DNA of 60,937 nucleotides, taken from assembly GCA_030431825.1 (NCBI GenBank), contig JAUIIJ010000031.1, forward strand, positions 1 to 60,937, in the 5' to 3' direction. The notes beneath the pieces were generated by a model. It saw nothing but the letters and a program-made list of their open reading frames with translations. It was not told the DNA's origin and did not search any database. Positions within the stretch are counted from its first letter, which is position 1; every line of letters starts with the position of its first letter. The position numbers and the translations under genes are program-made. The DNA is from Alphaproteobacteria bacterium. Lineage in GTDB: Bacteria > Pseudomonadota > Alphaproteobacteria > Rhodobacterales > Rhodobacteraceae. This document shows positions 37,048-46,738 of this stretch, piece after piece.

Positions 37048-38345
37048 GCGCGAACAAATGGTCGGCCCGCAAACCCGTTCTGTTTGGCCTTCTCGGACTT
37101 CTGCTGCTGGTGGGGGGATTCGGCACTTGGTCGGTGGTGTCCAACATCGCCGGCGCGATCATCGCGCCCGGGCGACTCGAAGTGGACCGCAACCGCCAGG
37201 TCGTTCAACATCCCGACGGCGGCGTGGTGGCGGAAATCCTCGTGGATGAGGGCGACAGCGTCACCGAGGGCGCGGTTCTGATCAGGCTGGACGCCAAGTT
37301 GCTGTCGTCCGACCTTCTGATTACCGAGGGCCAGCTGTTCGAACTCATGGCCCGCCGCGGACGTCTCGAAGCCGAGCGCGACGGCGCAGAGGACATCACC
37401 TTCGATCCGGAGTTGATCGAAGCCGCGCAACTCCGCCCCGAGATGCAAGGGCTCATCGACGGGCAGGAACGGTTGTTCAAGGCACGCAAGGATTCCATCG
37501 AAAAGGAATCGGAACAGCTCGAAAAACGCCGCGGACAAATCCAGGAGCAGATCAAGGGAATCCGTGCGCAGCAGGATTCCCTGAAACGCCAGATCAGCCT
37601 GATCAGCAAGGAACTCGCCAACCAGAAATCGCTTCTGGACCGTGGCCTTGCGCAAGCGGGCACGGTGCTGAACCTGGAACGCTCTGCCGCCGATCTTGAC
37701 GGGACGCTGGGCGAACTTGTCGCCTCCGAGGCGCAGGCCGAGGGCCGGATCACCGAAATCGACATCGAGGTTCTCAAGCTCGTCACCAAGCAGCGTGAGG
37801 AAGCGATCACGCGCTTGCGCGACCTGCAATACCGCGAACTCGAACTTGCCGAACAGCGGCGCTCGCTGATCGAGCGACTGAACCGGCTGGACATCACCGC
37901 CCCGGTTTCGGGCATCGTCTATGGTCTCAAGGTTCAGACGCCGCGCTCGGTGATACGCCCCGCCGATCCGGTTCTGTATCTTGTGCCCCAGGACCGACCG
38001 CTGGTCATCGCTGCGCGCGTGGAGCCGATCCACATCGACAAGATTTTCGTCGGCCAGCCGGTCACGCTGCGGTTTTCCGCGCTGGATCAACGGCAAACAC
38101 CGGAACTGTTCGGAACAGTCACCCATGTTTCGGCTGATGCGTTCGAGGACAGCAACACCAGCGCGACGTTTTATCGTGCCGAAATCATGCTGGAGGAAGG
38201 CCAGCAGAACAGGCTGCCCGAGGGCACGATCCTGATTCCCGGCATGCCGGTCGAGACCTTTATCCGCACCGATGCGCGCACACCGCTCGCCTATCTGGTC
38301 AAACCCCTGGCAGACTATTTCACCAAGGCGTTCCGCGAATCCTGA
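37044..38345 (+). CDS. Type I secretion membrane-fusion protein (HlyD/PrtE family)
   Basis: This 433-residue periplasmic adaptor has one N-terminal transmembrane helix (about residues 13-32, [20 protein letters not shown]). A beta-barrel/lipoyl part follows ([21 protein letters not shown]), then two long coiled-coil helices rich in Glu, Gln, Lys and Leu (about 140-250) and a C-terminal beta domain ([23 protein letters not shown] segment). It joins the ABC exporter to an outer-membrane channel. The ATG overlaps the stop of the exporter gene, so expression is coupled. Confidence 0.93.
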   Translation: MSANKWSARKPVLFGLLGLLLLVGGFGTWSVVSNIAGAIIAPGRLEVDRNRQVVQHPDGGVVAEILVDEGDSVTEGAVLIRLDAKLLSSDLLITEGQLFELMARRGRLEAERDGAEDITFDPELIEAAQLRPEMQGLIDGQERLFKARKDSIEKESEQLEKRRGQIQEQIKGIRAQQDSLKRQISLISKELANQKSLLDRGLAQAGTVLNLERSAADLDGTLGELVASEAQAEGRITEIDIEVLKLVTKQREEAITRLRDLQYRELELAEQRRSLIERLNRLDITAPVSGIVYGLKVQTPRSVIRPADPVLYLVPQDRPLVIAARVEPIHIDKIFVGQPVTLRFSALDQRQTPELFGTVTHVSADAFEDSNTSATFYRAEIMLEEGQQNRLPEGTILIPGMPVETFIRTDARTPLAYLVKPLADYFTKAFRES

Positions 38346-38415
38346 CTTCGGGCTTTTCGCCGCCGCCGAACCCGGCTAGCGTCCGCGCGCAACACGACTT
38401 CAAAGGGGATCCGCC

Positions 38416-38874
38416 ATGAGCATCGAAGACAAGCTTGCCAACCTTGGTGTGACATTGCCAGACGCACCGGCGCCGGCAGCCAATTATGTACCGTTCGTCA
38501 CGATTGGCGACACCGTCTATGTATCAGGCCAGATCGCCAGCGACGCGAACGGTCTGATCGTCGGCAAGCTGGGCGACACGATGGATGTCGATGCAGGGGC
38601 CGTTGCAGCCAAATCCTGCGCGGTCAACCTGCTGGCGCAGGTCAAGGCGGCCTGCGACGGCGATCTCGACCGGTTGGTCCGGGTGATAAAGCTGACCGCC
38701 TTTGTCAATTCGACCCCCGACTTTACCGACCAGCCCAAGGTGGTGAACGGCGCTTCGGATTTCCTTGTGGAGGTGTTGGGCGATGCGGGCCGGCACGCTC
38801 GCGCCGCTGTCTCCGCTGCGGCGCTGCCCCTGGGGGTCGCGGTCGAGATCGACGGCATTTTCCAGATCAAATGA
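38416..38874 (+). CDS. RidA/YjgF-family protein
   Basis: This 152-residue protein has the RidA family core GDTVYVSGQIASDANG, then KLTAFVNSTPDFTDQPKVVNG and a C-terminal GVAVEIDGIF. The arginine seen in VRAAVS of true RidA appears as HARAAVSAA, a good match. The family often deaminates reactive enamine/imine intermediates. This longer N-terminal form may belong to a Rid subfamily other than RidA itself. Its stop overlaps the GDPD start by four bases. Confidence 0.9.
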   Translation: MSIEDKLANLGVTLPDAPAPAANYVPFVTIGDTVYVSGQIASDANGLIVGKLGDTMDVDAGAVAAKSCAVNLLAQVKAACDGDLDRLVRVIKLTAFVNSTPDFTDQPKVVNGASDFLVEVLGDAGRHARAAVSAAALPLGVAVEIDGIFQIK

Positions 38875-39641
38875 CGCCACGCCTGCCCAGGGCGTTCATC
38901 GAAACCCCGATTGCCCATCGTGCATTGCACGACATCTCGGACGGGCGTCCGGAAAACAGCCGCGCCGCCATTCGGGCAGCCATCGCCGCGGGGTATGGCA
39001 TCGAGATCGACCTGCAGTTGACCGCCGATGCGCAGGCGCTGGTGTTTCATGACTATGAACTGTCCCGCCTGACCGAACATTCCGGCCCGGTGCGCAAACT
39101 GACGATGGACGAGGCATGCCGGGTGCCGCTCCGTCATGGCGACGGGGAAGCAATACCGACCCTGCCCGAGATCATCGCGCTGGTGGACGGCCGGGTTCCG
39201 CTGCTGATCGAAATAAAGGATCAGGATGGCGCAATGGGCACAGGGATCGGGCCGCTGGAACGGGCCACGGCTGCGGCATTGCGGGGTTACGCCGGCCCCG
39301 TTGCCGTGATGTCGTTCAACCCGCACAGCGTCGCTAAAATGGCTGAGCTGGCACCCGATCTGCCACGCGGTCTGGTGACCAGCGGCTATGACCCCGCAGA
39401 ATGGCCGTTGCCGGTTGCAACCTGCGAACGGCTGCGGAACATCCCGGACTTTGACGGCTCGGGGGCCGGCTTCATCAGCCATGACAAGGCGGATCTGACC
39501 AGTCGTCGCGTTGCAGAACTGCGCGCGGCGGGAACCCCGGTGCTGTGCTGGACCGTGCGCTCGCGCGGCGAGGAGGCAGAGGCCCGCCGATACGCCGACA
39601 ATGTGACCTTCGAAAGGTATCTGGCGCCGCTTGCGGGTTGA
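38871..39641 (+). CDS. Glycerophosphodiester phosphodiesterase
   Basis: This 256-residue GDPD-family enzyme hydrolyses glycerophosphodiesters to sn-glycerol 3-phosphate and an alcohol. Catalytic motifs are IAHRALHDI (His-Arg), GIEIDLQLTADAQALVFHDYEL (the EID metal ligands and the second histidine) and LIEIKDQ. No signal peptide is visible, so it is cytoplasmic, like UgpQ. It overlaps the RidA gene by four bases (ATGA). No ugp transport genes are nearby. Confidence 0.9.
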   Translation: MTPRLPRAFIETPIAHRALHDISDGRPENSRAAIRAAIAAGYGIEIDLQLTADAQALVFHDYELSRLTEHSGPVRKLTMDEACRVPLRHGDGEAIPTLPEIIALVDGRVPLLIEIKDQDGAMGTGIGPLERATAAALRGYAGPVAVMSFNPHSVAKMAELAPDLPRGLVTSGYDPAEWPLPVATCERLRNIPDFDGSGAGFISHDKADLTSRRVAELRAAGTPVLCWTVRSRGEEAEARRYADNVTFERYLAPLAG

Positions 39642-39686
39642 TCCGGCGTCTGCCGTGACCAGATATAGGTCACGCGCGAGGAACAG

Positions 39687-40874
39687 ATGGACCAGGCACA
39701 GATCGAAATAGAAGTGATCGGCTCGCTGTCGCAGATTGCGCCAGACGACTGGGACAGTTGCGCCTGCCCGGAAGCCGCGGATGGCGGTCGCCCGATCGAC
39801 CCGTTCACCACCCACCGCTTTCTGTCCGCACTCGAAGACTCCGGATCTGTCGGACGCGGAACCGGTTGGCAGCCGCAGTACCTGACCGCCTATCTCGACG
39901 GAATGCTGATTGCCTGTGCCCCGCTCTATGCCAAATCGCATTCTCAGGGCGAGTACATCTTTGATCACAACTGGGCGCATGCCTATGAACGTGCGGGCGG
40001 GCGATACTATCCCAAGCTCCAGATCGCGGTGCCGCACACCCCCGCGACGGGGAGGCGGTTCCTGGTGCGGCCGGGCTATGACGAGATCGGGCAGTCGGCG
40101 CTGGTGCAGGGTGCGGTTCAACTGACGGCAGACAATCAACTGTCATCCCTGCACGTGACCTTTTGCACAGAGCAGGAGGCCGCCGCCGGTGAAAAGATGG
40201 GGCTTATGGCCCGCGCCAGCCAACAGTTTCACTGGCTGAACGAGGGCTATGCCGATTTCAACGCTTTCCTCGCAAGCCTGTCGTCGCGCAAACGCAAGAA
40301 CATTCGCAAGGAGCGCACGCAGGCCAACGGGTTTGGTGGCGATATCCACATCCTGACCGGCGATCGGATCGAACCCGGTCACTGGGACGCCTTCTGGGAG
40401 TTCTATCAGGACACCGGAGCGCGCAAATGGGGCTCTCCCTACCTGACACGACAGTTTTTCGACCAGGCGCAAGCGCACCTGCGCGACGATCTGGCGCTGG
40501 TTCTGGCAGAGCGCAATGGCCGCTGGGTCGCGGGCGCCTTGAACGTGATCGGGCGGCATACGCTCTTCGGGCGCTATTGGGGTTGCATCGAGCATCACCC
40601 CTGCCTGCATTTCGAACTGTGCTATTATCGGGCCATCGACTTTGCCATCGCGCAAGGCATGAGGCGGGTCGAGGCCGGGGCACAGGGGGAACACAAGCTG
40701 GCGCGCGGCTATTTGCCAACCCAGACGCACAGTCTGCACTGGGTTGCGGATCCGGGTTTTGCCGGGGCGATTGCCAACTATCTCAGGGCCGAGCGCGAAG
40801 CCGTTGCAGACGAGATCGAAATATTGACCGAATACGGCCCTTTCAGAAAACCACAGGTGGAGGAACAGCAATGA
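39687..40874 (+). CDS. FemAB/GNAT-fold family N-acetyltransferase (DUF482-like)
   Basis: This 395-residue protein belongs to the bacterial DUF482/FemAB-like GNAT group often labelled peptidoglycan biosynthesis. Landmarks are [65 protein letters not shown] and [17 protein letters not shown]. These are two-domain acyl-CoA N-acyltransferase-fold proteins of unproven substrate. The label peptidoglycan is not supported by anything in the sequence. Its stop overlaps the pterin dehydratase start (ATGA). Confidence 0.82.
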   Translation: MDQAQIEIEVIGSLSQIAPDDWDSCACPEAADGGRPIDPFTTHRFLSALEDSGSVGRGTGWQPQYLTAYLDGMLIACAPLYAKSHSQGEYIFDHNWAHAYERAGGRYYPKLQIAVPHTPATGRRFLVRPGYDEIGQSALVQGAVQLTADNQLSSLHVTFCTEQEAAAGEKMGLMARASQQFHWLNEGYADFNAFLASLSSRKRKNIRKERTQANGFGGDIHILTGDRIEPGHWDAFWEFYQDTGARKWGSPYLTRQFFDQAQAHLRDDLALVLAERNGRWVAGALNVIGRHTLFGRYWGCIEHHPCLHFELCYYRAIDFAIAQGMRRVEAGAQGEHKLARGYLPTQTHSLHWVADPGFAGAIANYLRAEREAVADEIEILTEYGPFRKPQVEEQQ

Positions 40875-41164
40875 CCGAGAAACTGTCTGACGAAGCACGC
40901 GGCCCTCTGCTGGGACCATTGCTCAAGACCGGCTGGTCCATGTGCGAAGGCCGGGACGCCATAGAAAAGAAATTCGTGTTCGATAATTTCATAGATGCGT
41001 TCGGATGGATGACCCGGGTCGCGATCTGGGCGGAAAAATGGGATCACCATCCGGAATGGAGCAATGTCTACAAGACCGTGAACGTGGTTCTGACCACCCA
41101 CGACGTTGGCGGACTGAGTGCGCAGGACGCCAAGCTCGCCCGCAAGATGGACAGCCTGGTCTAG
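40871..41164 (+). CDS. Pterin-4a-carbinolamine dehydratase
   Basis: This 97-residue protein dehydrates 4a-hydroxy-tetrahydrobiopterin. The active-site segment [20 protein letters not shown] is clear, with the HHPEW motif and the conserved [13 protein letters not shown]. In bacteria it supports phenylalanine hydroxylase (PhhA) or acts as a transcription cofactor (DCoH-like). No phhA lies in the window, so the partner enzyme is unknown. It is translationally coupled to the GNAT gene by a four-base overlap and ends at a shared terminator. Confidence 0.93.
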   Translation: MTEKLSDEARGPLLGPLLKTGWSMCEGRDAIEKKFVFDNFIDAFGWMTRVAIWAEKWDHHPEWSNVYKTVNVVLTTHDVGGLSAQDAKLARKMDSLV

Positions 41165-41216
41165 GCGCGGCGACGCACTGGCCGCGCGCGATTTCGGGCG
41201 AGGCGAATGAAAGCTG

Positions 41217-41246
41217 CGGTCATCGGGAAGCGACCCCCGATGACCG
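41217..41246. terminator. Bidirectional hairpin between converging dehydratase and peroxiredoxin genes
   Basis: A perfect 11-base stem (CGGTCATCGGG paired with CCCGATGACCG) encloses an eight-base loop. It lies between two convergent stop codons. A T-run is lacking on both sides, so efficiency is uncertain. Confidence 0.55.
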
Positions 41247-41254
41247 AGGTGTCA

Positions 41255-41743
41255 CTACATCGACTCAAGCAGCGCTTCGCCGCCCGACACGTCGCAGACA
41301 CCGGGGTTTTCCTCGACCTGCAACAGCGAAACGGTGCCATCCTCGACCAGCATGGCATATCGGCGCGAACGGGCGATCAGCCCGGCTGGCGGCGCGTCGA
41401 AATCCATGCCGATCGCCTTGGTGAACGCGCTTTCCGGATCGGACAGCAACGTCAGTCCGGCCTCTTCCGCGCCGGTTGAGTCGCCCCAGGCCTTCATCAC
41501 GAAAGGGTCGTTGACGGATACACAGATGATCTCGTCGACGCCCTTGTCGTCGAACTGCGACTTGGTGCGGATGAAGCTGGGCATATGCGAGGAATGGCAG
41601 GTGGGCGTAAAGGCTCCGGGAACCGCGAAAATCACGACTTTGCGTCCCTTGGTCTTGTCCGCGAGCGAGACCGCTTCGGGTCCATCCGCCCCCAATGCGA
41701 CCAACGTTGCCTCGGGCAGTTTCTCTCCGGTGGAAATCGTCAT
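41255..41743 (-). CDS. Peroxiredoxin (Prx5/PMP20 type)
   Basis: This 162-residue thiol peroxidase has the peroxidatic Cys49 in PGAFTPTCHSSHMP. The downstream FITV-like segment (FDDKGVDEIICVSVNDPFVM) and the C-terminal MLVEDGTVSLLQVEENPGVCDVSGGE are typical of the Prx5 subfamily, often glutaredoxin- or glutathione-linked. A second cysteine in PGVCDVSGG could be resolving. It has its own transcription unit and diverges from the flavoprotein gene at 41837. Confidence 0.93.
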   Translation of the reverse strand: MTISTGEKLPEATLVALGADGPEAVSLADKTKGRKVVIFAVPGAFTPTCHSSHMPSFIRTKSQFDDKGVDEIICVSVNDPFVMKAWGDSTGAEEAGLTLLSDPESAFTKAIGMDFDAPPAGLIARSRRYAMLVEDGTVSLLQVEENPGVCDVSGGEALLESM

Positions 41744-41836
41744 GCTGAGTTCCTTTCTGAAATTTCGTTTGCGCCAGTGTCACATTTAGGATTTGTGAGC
41801 AACGGAGCAACCACTTGCAAGGGGCGATGTAGACGG

Positions 41837-43048
41837 ATGAGCCATATCGTTGTGATCGGGGCCGGTCAGGCCGGGGCTTCGCTGGTGGCGAAACTGCGCA
41901 ATAGCGGATTTGAGGGCGAGCTGACGCTTATCGGAGCCGAACCCGTCCCGCCCTATCAGCGACCCCCACTCAGCAAGGCGTATCTGCTCGGCGACATGGA
42001 ACTGGAGCGTCTCTACCTGCGACCCGAGAGCTTTTACGCGGATCAGAACATAACACTGCGCACCGGTGCCAGGGTGACGGCAATCGACCCGGCGGCCAGA
42101 ACGGTGGCAATCGGGGACGAGGTGATGTCCTACGACCAGCTTGCGCTGACCACGGGGTCGGAACCGCGCCGGTTGCCAGCCGCGATCGGAGGCGACCTGG
42201 ATGGCGTTCACGTGGTGCGCACCCTGTCGGATGTCGACGCCATGGCGCCTGCCGTCACCGAAGGCGCCCGCGCGCTGATCGTCGGTGGCGGGTATATCGG
42301 ACTCGAGGCGGCGGCGGTTGCCGCCAGGCGCGGGGTCAAGGTGACGCTTGTCGAAATGGCAGATCGCATCCTGCAACGGGTCGCGGCGCCCGAGACCAGC
42401 AGTTATTTCCGCGCACTGCACAGCGGTCATGGTGTAGAGATCCGCGAAGGGATCGGGCTGGATCGCCTGACGGGACGCGATGGCAGGGTCGCGGGCGCGG
42501 TCCTGAGCGATGGCAGTGAAATCGACCTTGATTTCGTGATCGTCGGCGTTGGCATCGCGCCGTCTGGCGCGCTCGCCGAACGGGCCGGGCTGACCATCGA
42601 CAACGGCATCGCGGTTGACGAGCTGGGCCGCACCTCTGATCCGTCGATCTGGGCGGCGGGCGATTGCGCGTCCTTTCCCCATGCGGGCGGCCGCATCCGT
42701 CTCGAAAGCGTCCCAAACGCCATCGATCAGGCGGAATGTGTCGCGGAAAACATGCTTGGTGCGGCGCGGCCATATATTCCGAGGCCCTGGTTCTGGTCGG
42801 ATCAATATGACGTGAAATTACAGATCGCGGGGCTCAACTCGGGCTACGATCGCGTTGTGACGCGGCACGGCGACAAGGGCTCGGTTTCGTTCTGGTACTA
42901 TGCCGGCGACACGTTGCGCGCGGTTGACGCGATGAACGATCCCCGAGGTTACATGATTGGCAAACGTCTGATCGAGGCGGGAAAATCCCCCGCCCCGGAC
43001 GACATTGCGAACCCTGAAACCGACCTGAAATCGCTGCTGCGCCCGTGA
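41837..43048 (+). CDS. FAD-dependent NAD(P)H ferredoxin/rubredoxin-type reductase
   Basis: This 403-residue flavoprotein is of the ferredoxin-reductase type. It has an FAD-binding VVIGAGQAGASLVAKL, AEPVPPYQRPPLSKAYLLG, an NAD-binding ALIVGGGYIGLEAAAVAA, and DRFVI-like GDCASFPHAGG near the C-terminus, followed by the reductase tail PWFWSDQYDVKLQIAGL. The start is ATG at 41837, since the longer frame runs back through the peroxiredoxin gene. The electron acceptor is unknown. Candidates are a ferredoxin for a P450 or ring-hydroxylating oxygenase, or the nearby thiol enzymes. Confidence 0.9.
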   Translation: MSHIVVIGAGQAGASLVAKLRNSGFEGELTLIGAEPVPPYQRPPLSKAYLLGDMELERLYLRPESFYADQNITLRTGARVTAIDPAARTVAIGDEVMSYDQLALTTGSEPRRLPAAIGGDLDGVHVVRTLSDVDAMAPAVTEGARALIVGGGYIGLEAAAVAARRGVKVTLVEMADRILQRVAAPETSSYFRALHSGHGVEIREGIGLDRLTGRDGRVAGAVLSDGSEIDLDFVIVGVGIAPSGALAERAGLTIDNGIAVDELGRTSDPSIWAAGDCASFPHAGGRIRLESVPNAIDQAECVAENMLGAARPYIPRPWFWSDQYDVKLQIAGLNSGYDRVVTRHGDKGSVSFWYYAGDTLRAVDAMNDPRGYMIGKRLIEAGKSPAPDDIANPETDLKSLLRP

Positions 43049-43614
43049 GGATCATCGCCGGACGGTTTCGCGGACGGGCTCTGGCCCCGGTCGGCAAGGG
43101 CGATTCCGCCGCGCATTTGCGTCCGACGACGGACAGGGTGCGCGAGAGCCTGTTCAATGTGCTGGCGCACCGCCATGATCTTGAGGGCGCGCGGGTGCTC
43201 GATCTTTTTGCGGGCACGGGTGCGCTTGGTCTCGAGGCGCTGTCGCGCGGCGCAGCACATGTCACATTCGTCGATGACGGACGCGCTGCCGGGCAATTGA
43301 TCCGCAGGAATATCGAACTGACCCGCAGCGAGGATCAAACCGATCTGTTGCGCCGCGACGCGACGCGGCTCGGCTCCTGCCCCGGCGCAAACTTAGGCTG
43401 CGATCTCGTGTTCCTCGATCCGCCCTACGGCAAATCGCTTGGGCAAAAGGCGCTTGCCGCCGCACTTGAAGGTGGCTGGATCACGCCCGAAGCACTGATT
43501 GTCTGGGAAGAAAGCGCCGCGATGCCGGCACCCTCGGGTTTCACTCTGATCGACACCCGGAAATACGGCGACACGCATGTGACGTTGCTACAGGCACCCG
43601 GCGACGCGGCCTGA
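43045..43614 (+). CDS. rsmD: 16S rRNA (guanine966-N2)-methyltransferase
   Basis: This 189-residue methyltransferase has the RsmD set: IIAGRFRGR, RPTTDRVRESLFNVL, the SAM-binding DLFAGTGALGLEALSRGA and the catalytic LVFLDPPYGKSLG. It starts at GTG, which overlaps the flavoprotein stop (GTGA), so the two genes are coupled. It modifies G966 of 16S rRNA in the small subunit. It converges on map with a 26-base gap. Confidence 0.93.
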   Translation: MRIIAGRFRGRALAPVGKGDSAAHLRPTTDRVRESLFNVLAHRHDLEGARVLDLFAGTGALGLEALSRGAAHVTFVDDGRAAGQLIRRNIELTRSEDQTDLLRRDATRLGSCPGANLGCDLVFLDPPYGKSLGQKALAAALEGGWITPEALIVWEESAAMPAPSGFTLIDTRKYGDTHVTLLQAPGDAA

Positions 43615-43640
43615 GCCCCACGCCGTTCCGTTGAAACCGG

Positions 43641-44468
43641 TCAGTTCTCGTAGGTGGGATGAAAGCGTCCGGACGGTGACAGCGTGAAGATTTCGAACCC
43701 GTCCGACGTCACGCCGATCGAATGCTCGAACTGGGCGGACAGGGATTTGTCGCGCGTTACCGCCGTCCAGTCATCGGCAAGCGTCTTGGTTTCCGGGCGG
43801 CCCAGGTTCACCATCGGCTCGATGGTAAAGAACATGCCCTCTTCCAGCGTCGCGCCGGTTCCCGGACGACCATAGTGCAGCACGTTGGGCGGCGCATGAA
43901 ACACCCGCCCCAGACCATGTCCGCAGAAATCACGTACCACGCTCATGCGATGCGCCTCGACATAGGATTGTATCGCATGGCCGATATCACCGAACGTGTT
44001 GCCCGGTTTCACGATCTCGATTCCCTTCATCAGCGCATCATGCGTGACCTGGATCAGCCGCTCGGCCTTGCGCGGCAGTTTGCCCGCGACATACATCCGG
44101 CTGGTATCACCAAACCACCCATCGACGATCACCGTGACGTCGATGTTCAGGATGTCGCCATCCTTGAGTTTCTTGTCGCCGGGAATACCGTGGCAGACCA
44201 CATGGTTCACCGAGATACAGCTCGCATGCTCGTACCCCTTGTAACCGATGGTGGCGGATTTCGCGCCCGCCTCTTCGACCATCCTGGTGATGGCCGCGTC
44301 AATCGCTCCGGTGGTTTGCCCGACGAACACATGGTCACGAATATCATCAAGAATGCGCGCCGCCAGTGCGCCGGCGGCATGCATTCCATCGAAATCGGAG
44401 CGATCGTAGATTCGGATGCCATCCTTGGTCAGACGGCCGCGCAGCTCGTTGTTCACCGTTGACTCCAT
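43641..44468 (-). CDS. map: Methionine aminopeptidase, type I
   Basis: This 275-residue enzyme removes the N-terminal Met of new proteins. Metal ligands are in CHGIPGDKKLKDGDILNIDV (Asp), DGWFGDTSRMYVAG (Asp), CGHGLGRVFH (His), FFTIEPMVN (Glu) and SAQFEHSIGVT (Glu), and the active-site histidine is in EHASCISVNHVVCHG. Length is normal for type Ia. It is on its own minus-strand unit between rsmD and sfsA. Confidence 0.97.
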   Translation of the reverse strand: MESTVNNELRGRLTKDGIRIYDRSDFDGMHAAGALAARILDDIRDHVFVGQTTGAIDAAITRMVEEAGAKSATIGYKGYEHASCISVNHVVCHGIPGDKKLKDGDILNIDVTVIVDGWFGDTSRMYVAGKLPRKAERLIQVTHDALMKGIEIVKPGNTFGDIGHAIQSYVEAHRMSVVRDFCGHGLGRVFHAPPNVLHYGRPGTGATLEEGMFFTIEPMVNLGRPETKTLADDWTAVTRDKSLSAQFEHSIGVTSDGFEIFTLSPSGRFHPTYEN

Positions 44469-44522
44469 GTCTCTTGACTTACCATATAGTTAATGCCCCA
44501 CACGCAAAAGTGCCAGTGGAGG

Positions 44523-45227
44523 TCAAATCACGACCGCGACAGGCAACCCCAGGTCAATGCCCTGCGGCGAAATCCTGGTTCCAAAGCACAGGGTTTCAAC
44601 GCCCCGGTCGCGGGCGGCGTCATAGGCCGCGGCATATTCCGGGTCAATGTCGCGTGCGAGGGTGAATCTCGTGCAATCGGTGCGCTGAACCAGATACAAC
44701 ATCACGGCGCGATGCCCCTGTTCGGCCACATGGGCCAATTCTGCAAGGTGTTTTGCGCCGCGCTTGGTCACGGAATCCGGGAATTCGGCCAGCCCCGGCT
44801 GGCGACACAATGTCACGCTCTTGACCTCGACATAGGCATCGGGGCGACCGTCGTGGCGCAGCAGAAAGTCGATGCGGCTCGACTCACCATACCTGACCTC
44901 GGGGCGCACGGTGCCATAGCCCGCCAGTCCCTCGACCTGTCCGGCGATCAACGCGGAGCGGAGCGCGCGATTGGGAACCGAGGTATCAACACCGGTGAAA
45001 TGCCCGTTTTCATGATCGACCAGGCGCCAGCCGAATTTCAGCTTTCTGCGCGGATCGTCGTTCGGTTCCAGCCAGACCTTCTGGCCCGGCTCCGCAAGCC
45101 CCATCATCGATCCGGGGTTGGCGCAATGGGCGGTGATTTCGCGCCCGTCCTCCAACCTGCAATCGGCCAGAAAGCGTTTGTAGCGGCGGATCAGCCGGGC
45201 GGGAACAAGAGGGGTTTCAAAGCGCAT
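44523..45227 (-). CDS. sfsA: SfsA-family protein (sugar fermentation stimulation)
   Basis: This 234-residue protein starts at ATG 45227 (MRFETPLVPARLIRRYKRF) and matches SfsA throughout: ITAHCANPGSMMGL, then ESSRIDFLL and DAYVEVKSVTLC. The family has an OB fold and a nuclease-like domain with acidic active-site residues (the DAYVEVK motif resembles restriction-type nucleases). Its true role is unclear. It was found as a maltose-regulation factor in E. coli. The longer frame to 45272 has no family support. Confidence 0.9.
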   Translation of the reverse strand: MRFETPLVPARLIRRYKRFLADCRLEDGREITAHCANPGSMMGLAEPGQKVWLEPNDDPRRKLKFGWRLVDHENGHFTGVDTSVPNRALRSALIAGQVEGLAGYGTVRPEVRYGESSRIDFLLRHDGRPDAYVEVKSVTLCRQPGLAEFPDSVTKRGAKHLAELAHVAEQGHRAVMLYLVQRTDCTRFTLARDIDPEYAAAYDAARDRGVETLCFGTRISPQGIDLGLPVAVVI

Positions 45228-45275
45228 GGGCAAGGGCCTATACCTGCAGGCGCAACCATTCAAGCGAGGCATGTC

Positions 45276-45998
45276 ATGGCAAATCCTACCGCCGCGATGC
45301 TGGTGATCGGTGACGAAATCCTGTCAGGGCGCACGCGCGACTCGAACATGCACTACCTGGCCGGCGAATTGACCAAGAACGGCATCGATCTGAAACAGGT
45401 GCGCGTCGTCAGCGACGATCGTGATGCGATCATTGACGCCACCCGCGCCTTGTCCGAAAGCCACGATGTCGTTTTCACCAGTGGCGGAATCGGGCCGACC
45501 CATGACGACATCACCGCGGAGTGCATTGCCGCCGCGTTCGGCGTGACGATCGATGTCCGCGATGATGCCCGCAAGATACTCGAGGACCATTACGAGAAAA
45601 GCGGGCTGGAATTGAACGCCCCGCGCCTGCGCATGGCGCGCATTCCCGAGGGCGCCAGCCTGATCGACAACCCGGTATCCCGCGCGCCGGGCTTCACACT
45701 GGGTAATGTGCATGTCATGGCCGGCGTTCCCCAGGTGTTTCAGGCAATGGTCGCCAGCGTTCTGCCGACGCTGACCGGCGGTGCCCCCCTGCTGAGCCAA
45801 AGCCTGCAGGTGTTTCGCGGCGAAGGAGATATTGCCGAAACCCTTTCGGAATTTGCAGAGCGCTATTCCGACCTGTCGATCGGGTGCTACCCCTTTCAGA
45901 AAGACGGCGCGTTCGGTGCGAATATCGTAATTCGCGGACAGGACGGCACGCGGGTGGATACCGCGATGACACAATTGTCCAGGGTGCTGCTCGGATGA
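45276..45998 (+). CDS. Competence/damage-inducible protein A family (molybdopterin-binding-like domain)
   Basis: This 240-residue protein has the MoaB/Mog-like CinA N-terminal domain: VIGDEILSGRTRDSN, FTSGGIGPTHDDITAECIA and RAPGFTLGNVHVMAGVP. It lacks the C-terminal nicotinamide-nucleotide amidase half of full CinA. The start is ATG 45276, with AGCGAGG upstream. It is divergent from sfsA and overlaps the next gene by four bases (ATGA). Confidence 0.9.
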   Translation: MANPTAAMLVIGDEILSGRTRDSNMHYLAGELTKNGIDLKQVRVVSDDRDAIIDATRALSESHDVVFTSGGIGPTHDDITAECIAAAFGVTIDVRDDARKILEDHYEKSGLELNAPRLRMARIPEGASLIDNPVSRAPGFTLGNVHVMAGVPQVFQAMVASVLPTLTGGAPLLSQSLQVFRGEGDIAETLSEFAERYSDLSIGCYPFQKDGAFGANIVIRGQDGTRVDTAMTQLSRVLLG

Positions 45999-46732
45999 GC
46001 GAAATGTCATCATCGTGGTACGACGTGATCGACGGCACCTGGCCCGCCGCGCGGGTCATGGAGCATGGCGTCTGGACGCTGCGCGAGGGAGAGGGCGGCG
46101 GCAGCCGCGTCTCGGCAGCCACGCTGACCGGCCTGGACGCGGATTTTATTCAAGCCGACCTCGACGATGCACAGGCGGCCATGCGCGACATGCAGCAGCC
46201 GGTGATGTTCATGATCCGTCAAGGCGAGACCGCACTGGACCAGAGCCTTGCCGAACGCGGTTATGTCATCAAGGACCCGGTCACGATCTATGCCTGCCCC
46301 CCTGCGCAACTGATGGATGAACCGATCCCGCGCGTCACCGTGTTCTCGCTTTGGGAGCCGCTGGCGATCATGCGAGAAATCTGGGCCGCTGGCGGGATCG
46401 GCCCCGCGCGCCTTGCGATCATGGAGCGCGCCGCCGGACCGAAGACCGGTTTTCTCGGCCGTCACCGCGACAAGCCCGCCGGAACCGCCTTTGCCGCAAT
46501 GCATGATCAGGTCGCGATGGTACATGCGGTCGAAGTGCTCCCGCATCAAAGGCGCTGTGGCATGGCGCGCTGGATGATGCGCGCAGCCGCGTTCTGGGCC
46601 GCCGGGCAGGATGCGCACACCCTTTCGGTGATGTGCACGGTCGACAACACGGCCGCCAACGCGCTCTACACTTCCCTGGGGATGCAGCCTGTGGGACAGT
46701 ATCATTACCGACACCTCCCAGATGGAGCCTGA
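45995..46732 (+). CDS. GNAT family N-acetyltransferase
   Basis: This 245-residue protein has GNAT acetyl-CoA-binding features in the C-terminal half (VEVLPHQRRCGMARWMMRAA, then TVDNTAANALYTSLGM). The N-terminal half (SWYDVIDGTWPAARVMEHGV) is related to a GNAT fold as well. The substrate is unknown. The start overlaps the CinA-type gene stop (ATGA), so they are translated together. The product may be a housekeeping acetyltransferase of unknown role. Confidence 0.85.
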   Translation: MSEMSSSWYDVIDGTWPAARVMEHGVWTLREGEGGGSRVSAATLTGLDADFIQADLDDAQAAMRDMQQPVMFMIRQGETALDQSLAERGYVIKDPVTIYACPPAQLMDEPIPRVTVFSLWEPLAIMREIWAAGGIGPARLAIMERAAGPKTGFLGRHRDKPAGTAFAAMHDQVAMVHAVEVLPHQRRCGMARWMMRAAAFWAAGQDAHTLSVMCTVDNTAANALYTSLGMQPVGQYHYRHLPDGA

Positions 46733-46738
46733 AGCCAA

